This document shows positions 33,898 to 45,150 of a stretch of DNA of 64,000 nucleotides, piece after piece (the first letter of the stretch is position 1; each line of letters opens with the position of its first letter). A program made the position numbers and the translations under genes. The stretch is from Paratinospora sagittata (lineage: Eukaryota; Streptophyta; Magnoliopsida; Ranunculales; Menispermaceae): assembly GCA_035771175.1 (NCBI GenBank), contig CM069611.1:17309366-17373365 (forward strand), given 5' to 3'. The notes beneath the pieces are model-generated. The model saw only the letters and a program-made list of their open reading frames with translations. It was not told the origin of the DNA and made no database searches.

Positions 33898-36601
33898 TAT
33901 TGGTCCACTCAAGAGGGGGTGAATTGGGTGTGATGGTCAATTTTAAACTTTTCCAATGACTTAGTGATATACATTGGTACATTGGAATTAAATGAACATA
34001 CTAACCTTAAAGTAAAATGCATAACGTAAAACACACTAGGATTTATAGTAGTTCGGCCAAGACTACGTCCACTACTTAATCTCCCGATTAGGATTTTCTC
34101 AATCCACTAACTAATTCTCTTACGGGTGAAAACCAAACCGTTAAACATGTCACTTTACAGATTCAAGGCAAACCTATCCTTTTACGGGATAAGGATGAAC
34201 TGTATTTCCTTTTTTCAAGATGAGAAAAAATCCATATTCCTTTTACGGGATAAGGAAGAACCATTTCTCTTTTACAGATTCAGAGATAACCTATCCTTTT
34301 ACAAGTTAAGGACGAACCTATCCTTTTATAGGATGAGGATGAACCGTAACATGATTTCAACCCTGAAATCATTAAGTGAACTACATTCACTTGTCCTGGT
34401 TGTTTCACTCCAGAAACACACCAGCATTACAACACAAACTAATAATGTTGTTTCTAACTTAGTAGAACACTTTACAATTAAGCTCATGTGCATAGCATTA
34501 CAAAGATGTATAAATTTGAATATGTAATGCTAAGTGAATACAATTACAATCCTTTACCTTTCAATGTTCGGTATTGCTCAAGTGCAAGTTTCGAAAAGTG
34601 TGAATGATATGTAAATCAATTAAGTGCTTCTTCGAAAACATTATGATACTATTGAAACATTGAAGTTGAAAATGCAGGACCAATGTAAATCATAGACATA
34701 GATAGTTTTCAAAATAGATATAGTATAAGCATGAAAACTTTTGGTTCAGTGTTCTATAGTTAACACAACTACTGATATAGTTCAATACAGTACTTAAGAT
34801 ATGAAATCAAGTACAATTGTATTTCTCATGAACTATTTCTCAAATTCCTTCATCAACATGATTGAAGTTAAGTATAAATCCAGGCTGAGAATTTGAGTAG
34901 AAACCAGTTCAAAATAGATTTTCAAAGATAGAATATAATTGAAGCTCAATATGAAAATCTATTGACTAAGTAAAGTATAAGTGAAGAATACTTTGAAAAC
35001 TTAGTATATTTGAAAAACATTTTGAAAGATTAAACATCGACTAACATTCAAAAAGTTTTTGGTACAATAAAAATTATCGGCAAGTTGTTTGATTCAAAGT
35101 GTTAGTATTTATAGACCTAGTAGATAATAGCCGTTAGACATTTGAAATTTAAATACAATGTTAATGTTTACACACAACGACTAGAATGTTATATGAAAAT
35201 GGCAACTGCAATTTTCACTAACGTTCTTATTCTTTTCAGATTTCATGAATAAGGAAAGTTTTAGAAAAACTTGATTCATGTATCAGAGAGGATCTCTGAT
35301 AAATCTGAAATGAATTTTGTGCAAAGATCTGTTCTGAAAAAATAGATTGATATAGTGTACTTGTTAGAACATTGACAGTTGTTGAATTAGCGTCCTGATT
35401 CCGTAATCAGCGTCCTGACACATAATATCAACTTTGTCGTTTTGTTCCCTGAGGGCGCTCACTATGCATAAGCGTCCTACTGAACAATGAAGTGAGGGCG
35501 CTACTAACTCATAAGCGTCCTGACTTTCTTTGCGACATAACTAACTTAACCTTGAGGGCGCTAATGCACAATTAACGTCCTGCTTTGTTTTAAAACAATT
35601 AAGTGCATGAGGGCGCTACTTTTCTAAGTAAGTGTACTACTTTTTAAAAAACAACATGAGGGCGCTACAACAATATAAGTGTCATACCATATTTAAAAAC
35701 ATTTGAAGAACAATATTAAGTACGCTGAAGGACAATCATCATTCCGAAAGTTATTAAGTTGATTCCTAAAGATGAGGGCGCTCCTATCTAGGTAGCATCC
35801 TGATAGTTTATTCAACTTATAACTATCAACATCCTCAAAGATAGATTCTTTGAAGAACTTAGAAATCTTTCAGTAAACTGATGCTGAGTCAGCGTCCTGA
35901 CAGCTTCAGAGGTTAACTAAAGGGAGGCCGCTACTTACAAGTAAGCGTCCTAATGAATAAGTTTAATTCAACCTTGGATGTTATTAGCGTCCTAATGAAT
36001 CATCAGCGTCCTGACTTATCAAGTTCAGGAGAGCCCTGCTAAATCATTAGCGTCTTGAACGACTCTTGAAAAATAGTTTTGACTCGCGATTGAAAATACG
36101 ATGAATGTGAATAAAAACTCGATAAATTTCAAATTAAACATAGAAAATTAAATCATTTGAAATGTCATAAAGCGTAAGATCAAAACATGCAAATATGCAA
36201 GTGATTCGTGCATGGTTTTGAAAACGTTTGAGCAATATCGATTAAAGAAAGATATTCCTTAAATACTGTGTATTTCTCATTTTCTCACAATCTTTAAATC
36301 CAACTCTTCATTATGAGATCTTCGATGTGAACAACGTGCTTGAGTTGAATGTCTTGAACATTGATCGAAAGATGTAGTCCTGAAGCTTGATTAAATCGTT
36401 CGTGTGATGTGATCTTGAAATCATGATATGATCTTGAGTTCCTTGATCAAATCATTCTTTGACTTTTTGTTTTCCTGATGTGCTGAGATAGGTTTTTGAT
36501 TAAAGCTCGTTTGCACCGAAAATGATTTTGTTTGATCATCAAAATTTACTTCATCAAATATACTTAGGGACATGCTAAGTGATGAACCGCTTAGGTTAAC
36601 A
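33898..36601 (-). mobile_element. Solo LTR (A), copia Sirevirus-like, minus orientation
   Basis: 2704 bp, flanked by TSD ATTCC (33893-33897 and 36602-36606), ending CTTAGGTTAACA on the plus strand and beginning TATTGGTCC (a mutated TG). It aligns with the LTR at 51112-53710. On the minus strand the 3' part reads CCAATTCACCCCCTCTTGAG, and the 'gggagattaagtagtggacg' region matches other LTRs here. No internal domains accompany it, so it is a solo LTR. It contains the bipartite motif array at 35380-36060. Confidence 0.88.
35380..36060. repeat. Bipartite GAGGGCGCT ... AGCGTCCTGAC array in LTR A
   Basis: About ten irregularly spaced modules of GAGGGCGCTACT followed within 6-12 bases by TAAGCGTCCTGAC or variants, separated by 30-50 bp of unrelated AT-rich sequence. 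The two half-motifs are partly complementary (GGGCGCT versus AGCGTCC). A matching array lies at 52530-53210. Confidence 0.82.
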
Positions 36602-36790
36602 ATTCCCTCGTTGCTAAGACTGGCCTAGAAATAACCTCGCCCTGCACCTCAAGCTCTACACAATCATCTTTTGAATCCCCTCCTACATGAAAAGAATCAG
36701 AGGAATACACCACATCCTCGCTAAGAAGGGTATCACTAGAATGATAACTAAAGGAGGAAGACTCTGTCGCACTACTAAGATATTAGTTAT
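36602..36790 (-). pseudogene. Transposon ORF fragment, upstream piece
   Basis: The minus strand encodes a Ser-rich start (SSATESSSFSYHSSDTLLSE) then DVVYSSDSFHVGGDSKDD and ISRPVLATR, running across the TSD into the fragment at 33653-33897. The start codon was not settled. Likely an element gag or ORF1 N-terminus; identity unproven. Confidence 0.45.
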
Positions 36791-38194
36791 CTAACATGTA
36801 AGGCCAAGAAAAACCAAGGTTACCACCTAGAGCACTCATGATTCTCACCTAAGTTGACAAGCAACGCAAAACACCAAGTATGAGCTTGAATACACCAAAC
36901 CACCTTGCGCAATGCCCAAGGTGCAAAACAACGCAACATGTTGCCAACGATAAACGACAAACAAGAAACATAAGTTAAAGGAACTTGCACAAACTCTAAA
37001 CCAAGAAAAGGAAAAAGAACCAAAGGAAAAGAAAAACTAACCTCTACGCCAAACTTAGGACGACGAGCGTGAATTCAAAAACAAATAAACGAATGCAACC
37101 TCACCCCCTATATATAAGAAAAAGCAAGTTTCACTTAACTAGATGACTCCCGCAACACCAAATAAAACAACTCAAATGGCGAGTGAACCAACACAGAAGG
37201 TCTCAGTCCACTCACCAGGGACTTACTGTTACACCCAAAACTCGGCGAATAGGAAAGCTAAATGTAAACCGAAGGAAAAGACAAAACGTTAGACAAAAAC
37301 CAAAAAGAACTCAGTCAAAAGTTCGGGTCGTAAACTAGAACCAAACAAACCGAAGCACACCTTAAAAGACATGCTTTGGCCTTGGCCGAGGGGCTCCCAA
37401 ACCCTTCAACCAAGGCCGAGGTGCCCCCCTCGGCCACAACCGAGGGACTCCTCTCAGCCATGGCCGAGACACTTCTTTTGGCCACAACCAAAAGAGCCCC
37501 TTCAACTATGGCCGAGGGCGAACTCTGCTCCTAGTCGAAAAATACGTCCTAGACCTTGATCAGGGAAACCAAATACTACACATTGGTCGTAGCTCAGAAA
37601 CTACACAGAACGAATCTCAAGACATTGAACCACGAGCTGAATCTTAATGAGGAAAGGCGCAAATCGCTCGCATCGATGGAGCAAATCATTTAATGCTCGA
37701 GCCACTCCCCCATAACTATAAAAAAGGAGTTTATTCTTCAAAACATGTATGCTCTGAAACCCAAAATTCTCTACATACCTCTATTGCTCCTATTTCATTG
37801 CCTAACTTAGGCATCAGAGTGTTTTCGTTGACCAAGCGTCACCACCCTTGTAGGTCTGAAGCAGAGCGGTCTTTTGCAGAATTTTGGAGGATCAAGTAGT
37901 TTTCTTATTTAGTCAACTAACATTGATTCACGGTCCGACGCGAGAGATTTTCAATTGAAACAATAGCAATAGATAGTCATGTTTTGTGGGTCATTTGTAA
38001 TGATATAATTTATATACTAATCATATCCTTCATTTTATTTATTTGTTTATTATATATGCGCTTCACTATGCTGCTACGTTTAATGACCTATTTAGGACAT
38101 AGAAGAAATATCAATGGAGGAGCTAACTTTGAAGGAAACCTTGACAGGATGTCAATAATCGGTTGACATAATAAAATATATAGGAGAAAACAAT
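36791..38194. other. Gene-free stretch, LTR-like with GGCCGAGG repeats
   Basis: No coding frame is supported. At 37375-37530 the motif GGCCGAGG or GGCCACAACCGAGG recurs about seven times. TATA-like sequences occur at about 37111 (CTATATATAAG) and 37719 (ACTATAAAAAAGG). The composition suggests an old gypsy LTR upstream of the ORF fragment, but no ends were found. Confidence 0.4.
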
Positions 38195-39184
38195 ATGGAA
38201 ACTAGCCAAGGAATAGTTGAAATCAATGATGATCATTTAGTACTAAAAGCAGGAATGCAGTTTCAATCAATAAAGGATATTCAAGATTTCTATAACAAAT
38301 ATGCTCAACAGGTAGGCTTTGCAACAAAGATTAGAGGTACAAGGAGAAATAAGAACAATGAAATAAATAGACATGTTCTAGCAAGTGCTAGAGAAGGTAA
38401 ATGTGATCCAAGGAAGAAGCAAGTGTACACCAATACAATCATATCAAGGTGTAATTGTAAGGCTCAAATAGCTGCTAGGCTTAAGTCAGATGGTTTGTGG
38501 TACTTAGCAGCTGTGAAGTTGGAACATAACCATTTAGTTAGCCCTCAAAAAAAGAGATTTTTTCGATGTAATTGAAAGTTGAATCCTCAGATTAAAAAAC
38601 AACTTGAGCTAAATGATGAGGCATGAATCTCAGTTGCAAAGTCATATCTTACATTTCCCAAAAGAGTTGGAGGTTAGAATTTGGGGCGAAAGATGTGGGG
38701 AATCATGTTGAGAAGGCCAGGGGATTGAAACTAGGTGCAGGTGATGCAAAGAAAATACACATATATTTTATGCATAGTCAAAAAAAAATTCTATTTTTTT
38801 ATGTGATGGATATAGATGATGGTCATTTAAGACATATTTTCTGGGCTAATGCAAGGTTAAGGGCATCATATAATTATTTTGGGGATGTGATTTCATTTGA
38901 CAGCACATATTTAACAAACAAATACGACATGCCATTTGCTCCATTCGTTGGGGTAAATATCATGGTCAGTTAATATTATTGGGGTGTGACTTACTTTCAA
39001 GTGAGATAGTGGATAGTTATAAATGGATTTTCACAACTTGGTTAACTTGTATGGTTGGGCAATCACCTAATGTCATCATCACTAATCAGTGTCCTTCAAT
39101 CCAAGCAGTTGTCTCTAAAGTTTTTCCAAAAGCTAAACATCGTATATGCCTTTTGGCACATTATGAAGGTCTTACAGAAACTAG
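38195..39184 (+). pseudogene. FAR1/FRS-type protein, N-terminal part
   Basis: It begins METSQGIVEINDDHLVLKAG. The FAR1 DNA-binding domain (PF03101) is open: MQFQSIKDIQDFYNKYAQQV, ISRCNCKAQIAARL with zinc-ligand cysteines, and LEHNHLVSP, followed by a TGA near 38575. The MULE-derived transposase-like domain follows in changed frames: KIHIYFMHSQKK, YNYFGDVISFDSTYLTNKYD, MPFAPFVGVN, then VDSYKWIFTTWLTCM, IITNQCPSIQAVVSKVFPKA and KHRICL. FAR1/FRS proteins are transcription factors domesticated from MULE transposases. At least two stops and two frameshifts plus the insertion at 39185 make this a pseudogene. It may be a FAR1-like transposase remnant rather than a former host gene. Confidence 0.85.
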
Positions 39185-39270
39185 TGTTATTTCAAGGAAC
39201 CCACATAATAGATATTCTCACAATGAATATTTTGATGATTACAACCACATTCCTCATCAGATTGATATGT

Positions 39271-40775
39271 TGCGATAAATTCTATATTCGCAAGTGTATG
39301 AATAGTTAAGTTATAATAAATCCTAGGTGAGTCGGGTTATCGTATCCACAGGGATTGTTTACCTCACCAATTACAGTTTTCACTAATTTCTAACTTTATC
39401 TAGTAATCAAACTATAGAGATTTAATTGAATTAAAAATCAAATGTAACGAATTTAAACTAAACGAATTGTGAGAAAAGTCAATATATGCGAGAATCTAGA
39501 GAATCAACTTCACCTAACCTCTCAATTATGTCATTTAGACGTGTTTAGTATCAAATCAATTTCTTAGTCTATAAGTCAAAATCCTCTCGTCTCTAATTCT
39601 CTCTCTCGAGTGCTGAATTAGAACGTATCATTAAGATTAAGATTCGATCTCTCGATAAAACCCTAATACCTAACAACTGATTAAACTCTGTGATTTTCCT
39701 ACAACTTCACGAAACCTTGTAAACCTCTCGATTCTACAACGAATTCATGTCATAATCCCCTAGTTCCAGCCTAGAAAACCTTCTCTCGAGTGCCGCCTTT
39801 CAAGTCTAGAATCATTCGATTTGTGGCCAAGAAACCGAACGCATTAAGAATATGGAATTATAAATAAACTATGGAAATTTCATTGATACTAAATAAAATC
39901 TAATATTAAACCATAATATTCAAGTCAGGATCTGTATCCTCTCTAGAACAATAGATTAGTTCATACTTTGAATGATCAAAACACAAAATATGGAGAAAAA
40001 CTCTAAAGTAAATATGAATATCAAACTAGAAATATTGGAACTTGAATCTTCCTCCGTGCTTCTAAATCAGAATCTTCGCGTTCCTTCACTCCTAGCCATC
40101 TTGTCTATTATCCAGTGCGTTCTTCTCTAAAAGCCCTAAAATTTCATATATTATATTTCCCCTCTTGTCCAAAATCCCCAATTAGAAAGTTCTCAAAAAT
40201 TGTCCAATAAGTTGCCAAAATCGCACTTTCAGAAACCCTAGTGTCGCGACGCCCTGATTGGCCTCTCCCAGCGCTGCTTGCAGCGTCGCGGCACTGCGTT
40301 AAGTTTCTCCTGGCAATGCGAGCAGCACCGCGGTGCCCAGAACCTCCATTTACTGATCACCTGGCGCCACGATGTGGGCCGCAGCGCCCAGAGGTAGGGT
40401 TGTGCTCAGTATGTGGACTTAGCCATTTTTTTTACTTTGCTTGACTTTCTTCTTGTGGACTTAACCAATTTTCTTCCACTTTTTGACTTGGAATCTTCAT
40501 GAAACATCATCTAGGCTTCTCATATGTTGTGGCCATCATTCATGCTCACTTCCACACATCTAAATATATACCTACAAAACAATGCAAAACAAGTAATTAA
40601 CACACTCAAAACATAAATTGATCAAACATATAAATTAACAAACCGAAAGAATGCATAAAAACTAATTTATTCCTAAACTAACAAATGACTCAAAACTAAC
40701 ATAAACACACTAAATTAACGCATAAATCATCCTAAAACAATTATAAAACACTCCTAAAACATGTCTAAATATGCA
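39271..40775 (-). mobile_element. Non-coding LTR-like element (E2), nested in LTR D
   Basis: It aligns in reverse with 48945-50280: both share the 'ttgcatattta' start, 'tttatgcattaatttggt'-like tracts, a short GC-rich centre ('gcgctgcttgcagcgtcgcgg' region here) and the end near 'cacttgcg..atttatcgca'. It begins TGCGATAAATTC and ends AAATATGCA on the plus strand. No coding region and no clear TSD. Confidence 0.6.
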
Positions 40776-41568
40776 ACAATCAATATAGGTTATCGGTATT
40801 ATGCAAAACATCATGCTGGAGCTTTTCAAGTCAAGTGAAGATCAAGTACTGGACATTTCTCAAACATTGGAAGTCAAAATGATGATATTTATATTGCTTA
40901 GATTGTCTTTAGGCTTGTAGAACTTCACCTAGATTTATTCAGCAAACTTTACTCTATTCCTTGAACATTTCTAAAATGATATTTTCTTCATGAGTTTTCA
41001 AGTTTTTGAATCTTGATTGAAATTTCTGTCGATTTGTGTTTGATCAGTCAAATTGAGTATCTTAAAATGTTTTTCAAGTTCTTTGAGTGATTTTAGTATG
41101 TTTGATTTGATCCGAAATGAATGAAAATCGTTTTGATTTGATAGATTTCAAAATGGAAAGTGGTTAAAGTTTTTATCAGTTTCGAGCAGGACGCTCATGA
41201 GTTTTTAGGACGCTCAAGCAGTCACCAACTTACTTAAAATCTATTAGGCCAACACTACAGGATGCTCAAAATTTTTGAAAAACTTCTAGGTGAGTCTAGC
41301 AGGATGCTCATGGAGCAATAACGCCCTCTTAGAATGTCTAAAAATTTTCTATCTCTTGGGATGTTAAACTACAGAACGCTCATAGAGTTACAAGACGCTC
41401 GTAGGCAAGTTGAACCTTCTAGGTTTCAACACTATAGCATCCTCCCAAAGCAGTAGGACTCTCATGAGAGTGTGTCAGGAAAAGCTATTTTTTTGATATG
41501 AAACTGTCATTTCTAATACATTTTTATTCTTGTGTAAACGTTTTTTGGCAGTGATTGTCCGACGTCTT

Positions 41569-43133
41569 CATGGTAAATATGCCTATTCTAGGGTGGTAGG
41601 TACATTTGGACCCTAGATATAGCATTTGAAACCCAACACTTAGAAAATCTTTCCTTCTAAACATTGGGAACTGCACTCTAGTGGTGAAACCCGAGAGCAC
41701 AGTTTCTGAAATTTTCAAATAAGAGCACTCTCGAGGGAGAGAAACGTGTTCCTCATGGGTTTCTAGAGGAAATCTATTTTTTCTGGGTGACAAGAAGCGC
41801 GCTTCTCTGTGTTCTGATAGGTTTTTTAAAATGGTCGGTGAGTCGGTTTGTGCATGTTTTAAAGAGAATTCTTGATCATTTCAGCACATTTGAGGTTGTT
41901 GGAGCTGGAGAAAAGAAAGGAAACGAAAAGGAGAAGAGGAGGAAGGCTAGGGTTGATGAATCTAAGGTAAGGGTTAATATTTTCTAGCTAAAAATTACAT
42001 ATTTGAGTTCCTCGCTTCAACTTGTGCATCATATGTGAAATTTGTGAGTTTTTTACGATTAGAATGGCAGATTGGAGAGCCATGAACTGAGCTGGAATTG
42101 AGGGTTTTGATGTGTGAATTCATAGGTAAGTGATTCCTTGATGAATTATGAGTTTATAGATGTTTAAATTATGGATTTTGGTGTTCATATGCACTCAATT
42201 CCAACCCCAACTGTGTTGAAGCAGTCGAGGGTTTGGAAATGGGTTTGAGTAGTGATCTTAGTGTGTTTTAATGTGTATTGTTGTGAGATATTGATTGAGG
42301 ATGATTTGATAATGGCAGTTGCAGTAAATTGCACTTGAAAAGTGAAGAATTGATGAAGTGAGTTGTGTATGCACAAGTGAGCTGCTTGTGTAGAAAAGTG
42401 TATTGGTATAAGACATTGTGCATTGTGAATATTTCTACCTTTGGTTTTATGTGTGGCACTGCATGTACAACTCTATTTATGAAATGTAAGCATGACATGA
42501 TATTAGCATTGTGACTTAAATGCATTAACATGTGTTTATAACTTCGAACATACTTGGGCTTACTAGAGTAAGTAGAGTATGAGATCGATTCCATTGTAGT
42601 AAATCTCTAGGTTCGTAGACTCGCGTGAGTAACCGATAAAGTACTCATGGCATTGGTGCAGTCCTAGTTATGGATGATACTCTAAAATGATCTGAGTGGA
42701 TGGTTAGATGAGGCTAAGCTCTCTTTATCGATGCATAATGAGGAGTAGACTCGCTTATATACCAGGATTGAGAAGATATGTTTTTTATTAAATTATGCTT
42801 TGTTTTTTATTAAATTATGCTTGATCATGTATTGATATTTAATGATTGCTTGCATATTGGTTGACATGATTTTAAATGTCACGTTTTATTATGAATGCAT
42901 ATATAATGTCATTGGTAGATTATTCACTGAGCTTGTTGTAGCTCACCCTTCTTCTCAAACATTTTAGAAACAGATCCTAAAGGAAATGGAAAAGCGCGTG
43001 AAGAGTAGAAGACTCTTCAGTTTTCTTGTGATGTATGTGTTACAGAGACTGGTTTGTTATTTTGGATTATATACTTGTATATATATCACTTTATATTGTA
43101 TATGAAAATAGGAGGTGATATATATATTATACT

Positions 43134-43174
<41 letters not shown>

Positions 43175-43399
43175 AACTATATATGAAAATATGATTGTGA
43201 CGTAATAGTTGGTTTTGAGGAAATGCTATGATGCATAATCAGGTGTATGTAAGACCCAGTATTTATATGGAGATTCTGCCAAAACTTTTAAGTAAACATG
43301 GAGTATTAGAAGGCTGATAGAGTATCATGTACGTCTATGTATGATGTATGTGGTATTTTGTGCCAGTTGTGACGTTACCTTACAGAGGAGGTCGTGACA
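41569..43399 (+). mobile_element. Ty3-gypsy-type LTR (F), nested in LTR D
   Basis: It ends GAGGAGGTCGTGACA, a common gypsy LTR end, and contains 'cactgagcttgttgtagctc' at 42929-42949, a block typical of gypsy LTRs. The flanking GTCTT at 41564-41568 and 43400-43404 is the likely TSD. The exact 5' base is uncertain (CATGG or TGGTAAATATG). No coding region. Confidence 0.65.
43136..43172. repeat. (TA)n microsatellite
   Basis: About 18 TA dinucleotides, preceded by a shorter TATATAT run at 43119-43127. It lies inside LTR F. Confidence 0.95.
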
Positions 43400-44137
43400 G
43401 TCTTTGTTAACTCCATTTTCGTGAAAGATTTTATCCGTTGCATTTGAATTTCAAATGAAGATCTTAGGATTTTTGAGAGATTCAAATCTTAAACAAACCT
43501 TTACATATGCAACAAAAGAGTCGTTGTTTGATACACTTAGAAAATTCTATTGTGCAAACAACTCTTTGAAAGTTGGTCTATTTTTTCTTTGAAAAGGATC
43601 AAAAACACTTTCGATATTCTCTTATCTTTACAAGCCTTCCTGGATTTTTCGTTCATCACTTTCAATCTTTTTAAGAAATCCAAAAAAAGCTAAAAACAAC
43701 TTCACTCTTCTGCTGAGCATAGTTTTATCATCTTGATGAATACGTCTTAGTGAAGTTCATTATGCTTTGTAAGTAACTTTCAATTGATTTTTGGTATGAG
43801 GACCAATTTTTATTATACTGGTTTGTAAAACTGACGGGGAGTCACTAGTTGGGAGCTTGTTTAAGCTCATCTGTAAAGGTTATTCTCACACCTGTGAAGT
43901 TGAGAAAAGTGTAAAGGTGATCCTCACCTGTGAAGAGGTGTTAATAGTGGAGTTTGATAAAATCTTAATTTGGGAGATTAGGTAGTAGATGTAGGCAAGG
44001 GCCGAACCACTCTAAATTTGTTGTGTTTGTATTTTTATTTCCACTGCATTTTACTTTTGTTATTATTTATTTTTGAAAGGTGTAACCTGCAAATTTATCC
44101 AATTCACCCCCCTCTTGGACACTTATCTGGGCCAACA

Positions 44138-45150
44138 ACTAGGTGGTTACAAATATCGTGAACATATTGTTTGGACATTAAAAAATGCAGTATATGATTC
44201 TTTATAGATCGAAGAGTTCAAAAGCCTTTGAAAGATAATGATCAAAAAGTTTGAACTTCAAGAAAATGAGTAGTTAAAATCACTATTTGAGATACGACAT
44301 AAGTGGGTTCTTGTTTACTATAAGAACACTTTTTGGGCTGGAATGTCAACTACTCAACGGTCTGAAAGTATGAATGTTGTTTTTGATTGCTATGTCAACT
44401 TGAAGATATCATTAAAACAATTTATCACTCAATACGATGCGGCTTTGAGTAGAAAATATGAAAAAGAAGCATGGGCTAATTACTCATTTCATAGACAACG
44501 AGAATTATTGTCGAAGCTACCTTATGATAGTCAATTGCGCACTATCTATACCAATGACATCTTTGCAAAGTGCTAGGAAGAGATAAAGAATATGTTGAAT
44601 TACAAAGTTAATGCCATAGAACAGGTTGGGCAATTAACCAAATATGAGGTTAAGGAGAGAATAACCAATGATGAGGCATCAGTGCCTAAGGTGAAGATTT
44701 TTGACGGGTGGAAGTGCAACGCATATGCCAATCATTTGAATTTCGAGGTATTTTATGTTGCCATGCACTTTGTATTCTTGACCATAACAATGTAGCAAGA
44801 CTTGCCATTCATTATATTGTTATGAGCTGGAGAAAAGATTTTAAGCAGGTTCATTCTCTTACCAGTTCTTCATGTGAAGTACACGATAATGGTCATGGAC
44901 TAGTTGGTCGTTATGATGTTATTTATCAGCAATGTCATTAAATAGTTGAAATTGGTTCAATATCCAAGGAAATGTTTGAGAAAGCTTCACGCAAAATTAT
45001 TGAATTACATCAACAACTACTTGCCGAAAATGAGTGGAACAAGGACAATGATCAAGAAGGATTAGATCAAATTAAGGATCCTAAGCATGTGAAGCAAGGG
45101 TCGACCGCATACATAAAGGCTAAAATCAAAAGATGTGAAATATTATAATT
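44138..45150 (+). pseudogene. FAR1/FRS-type protein, C-terminal part
   Basis: After the TSD: GGYKYREHIVWTLKNAVYDS, a stop (TAG near 44204), then MSTTQRSESMN, the conserved FAR1 block, KYEKEAWANYSF, a stop near 44574, and a SWIM zinc finger in a shifted frame (ICQSFEFRGILCCHALCIL, with YIVMSWRKDFK following). A charged C-terminal part (ASRKIIELHQQLLAENEW) ends near 45150. A possible last exon at 45280-45527 was not proven. Confidence 0.83.

Larger units (their letters stand above)
39185..44137 (+). mobile_element. Solo LTR (D), copia-like, holding two nested insertions
   Basis: It starts TGTTATTTCAAGG and ends TCTGGGCCAACA, with TSD ACTAG at 39180-39184 and 44138-44142. Across the TSD the FAR1 frame continues (KVLQKL to GGYKYREHI). 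The 3' end carries CCAATTCACCCCCCTCTTGG and the AGATTAGGTAGTAGATGTAG block; 'aggacgctca' motifs at 41185-41400 correspond to the array in LTR A. Without the insertions at 39271-40775 and 41569-43399 the LTR is about 1.6 kb. Confidence 0.85.

Noticed and set aside
33653..36601. 33653-36601 as one complete Sirevirus with the LTRs at 32560-33652 and 33898-36601 as its pair
   Set aside because: The two LTRs are in opposite orientation and LTR A has its own TSD (ATTCC), so they are independent insertions.
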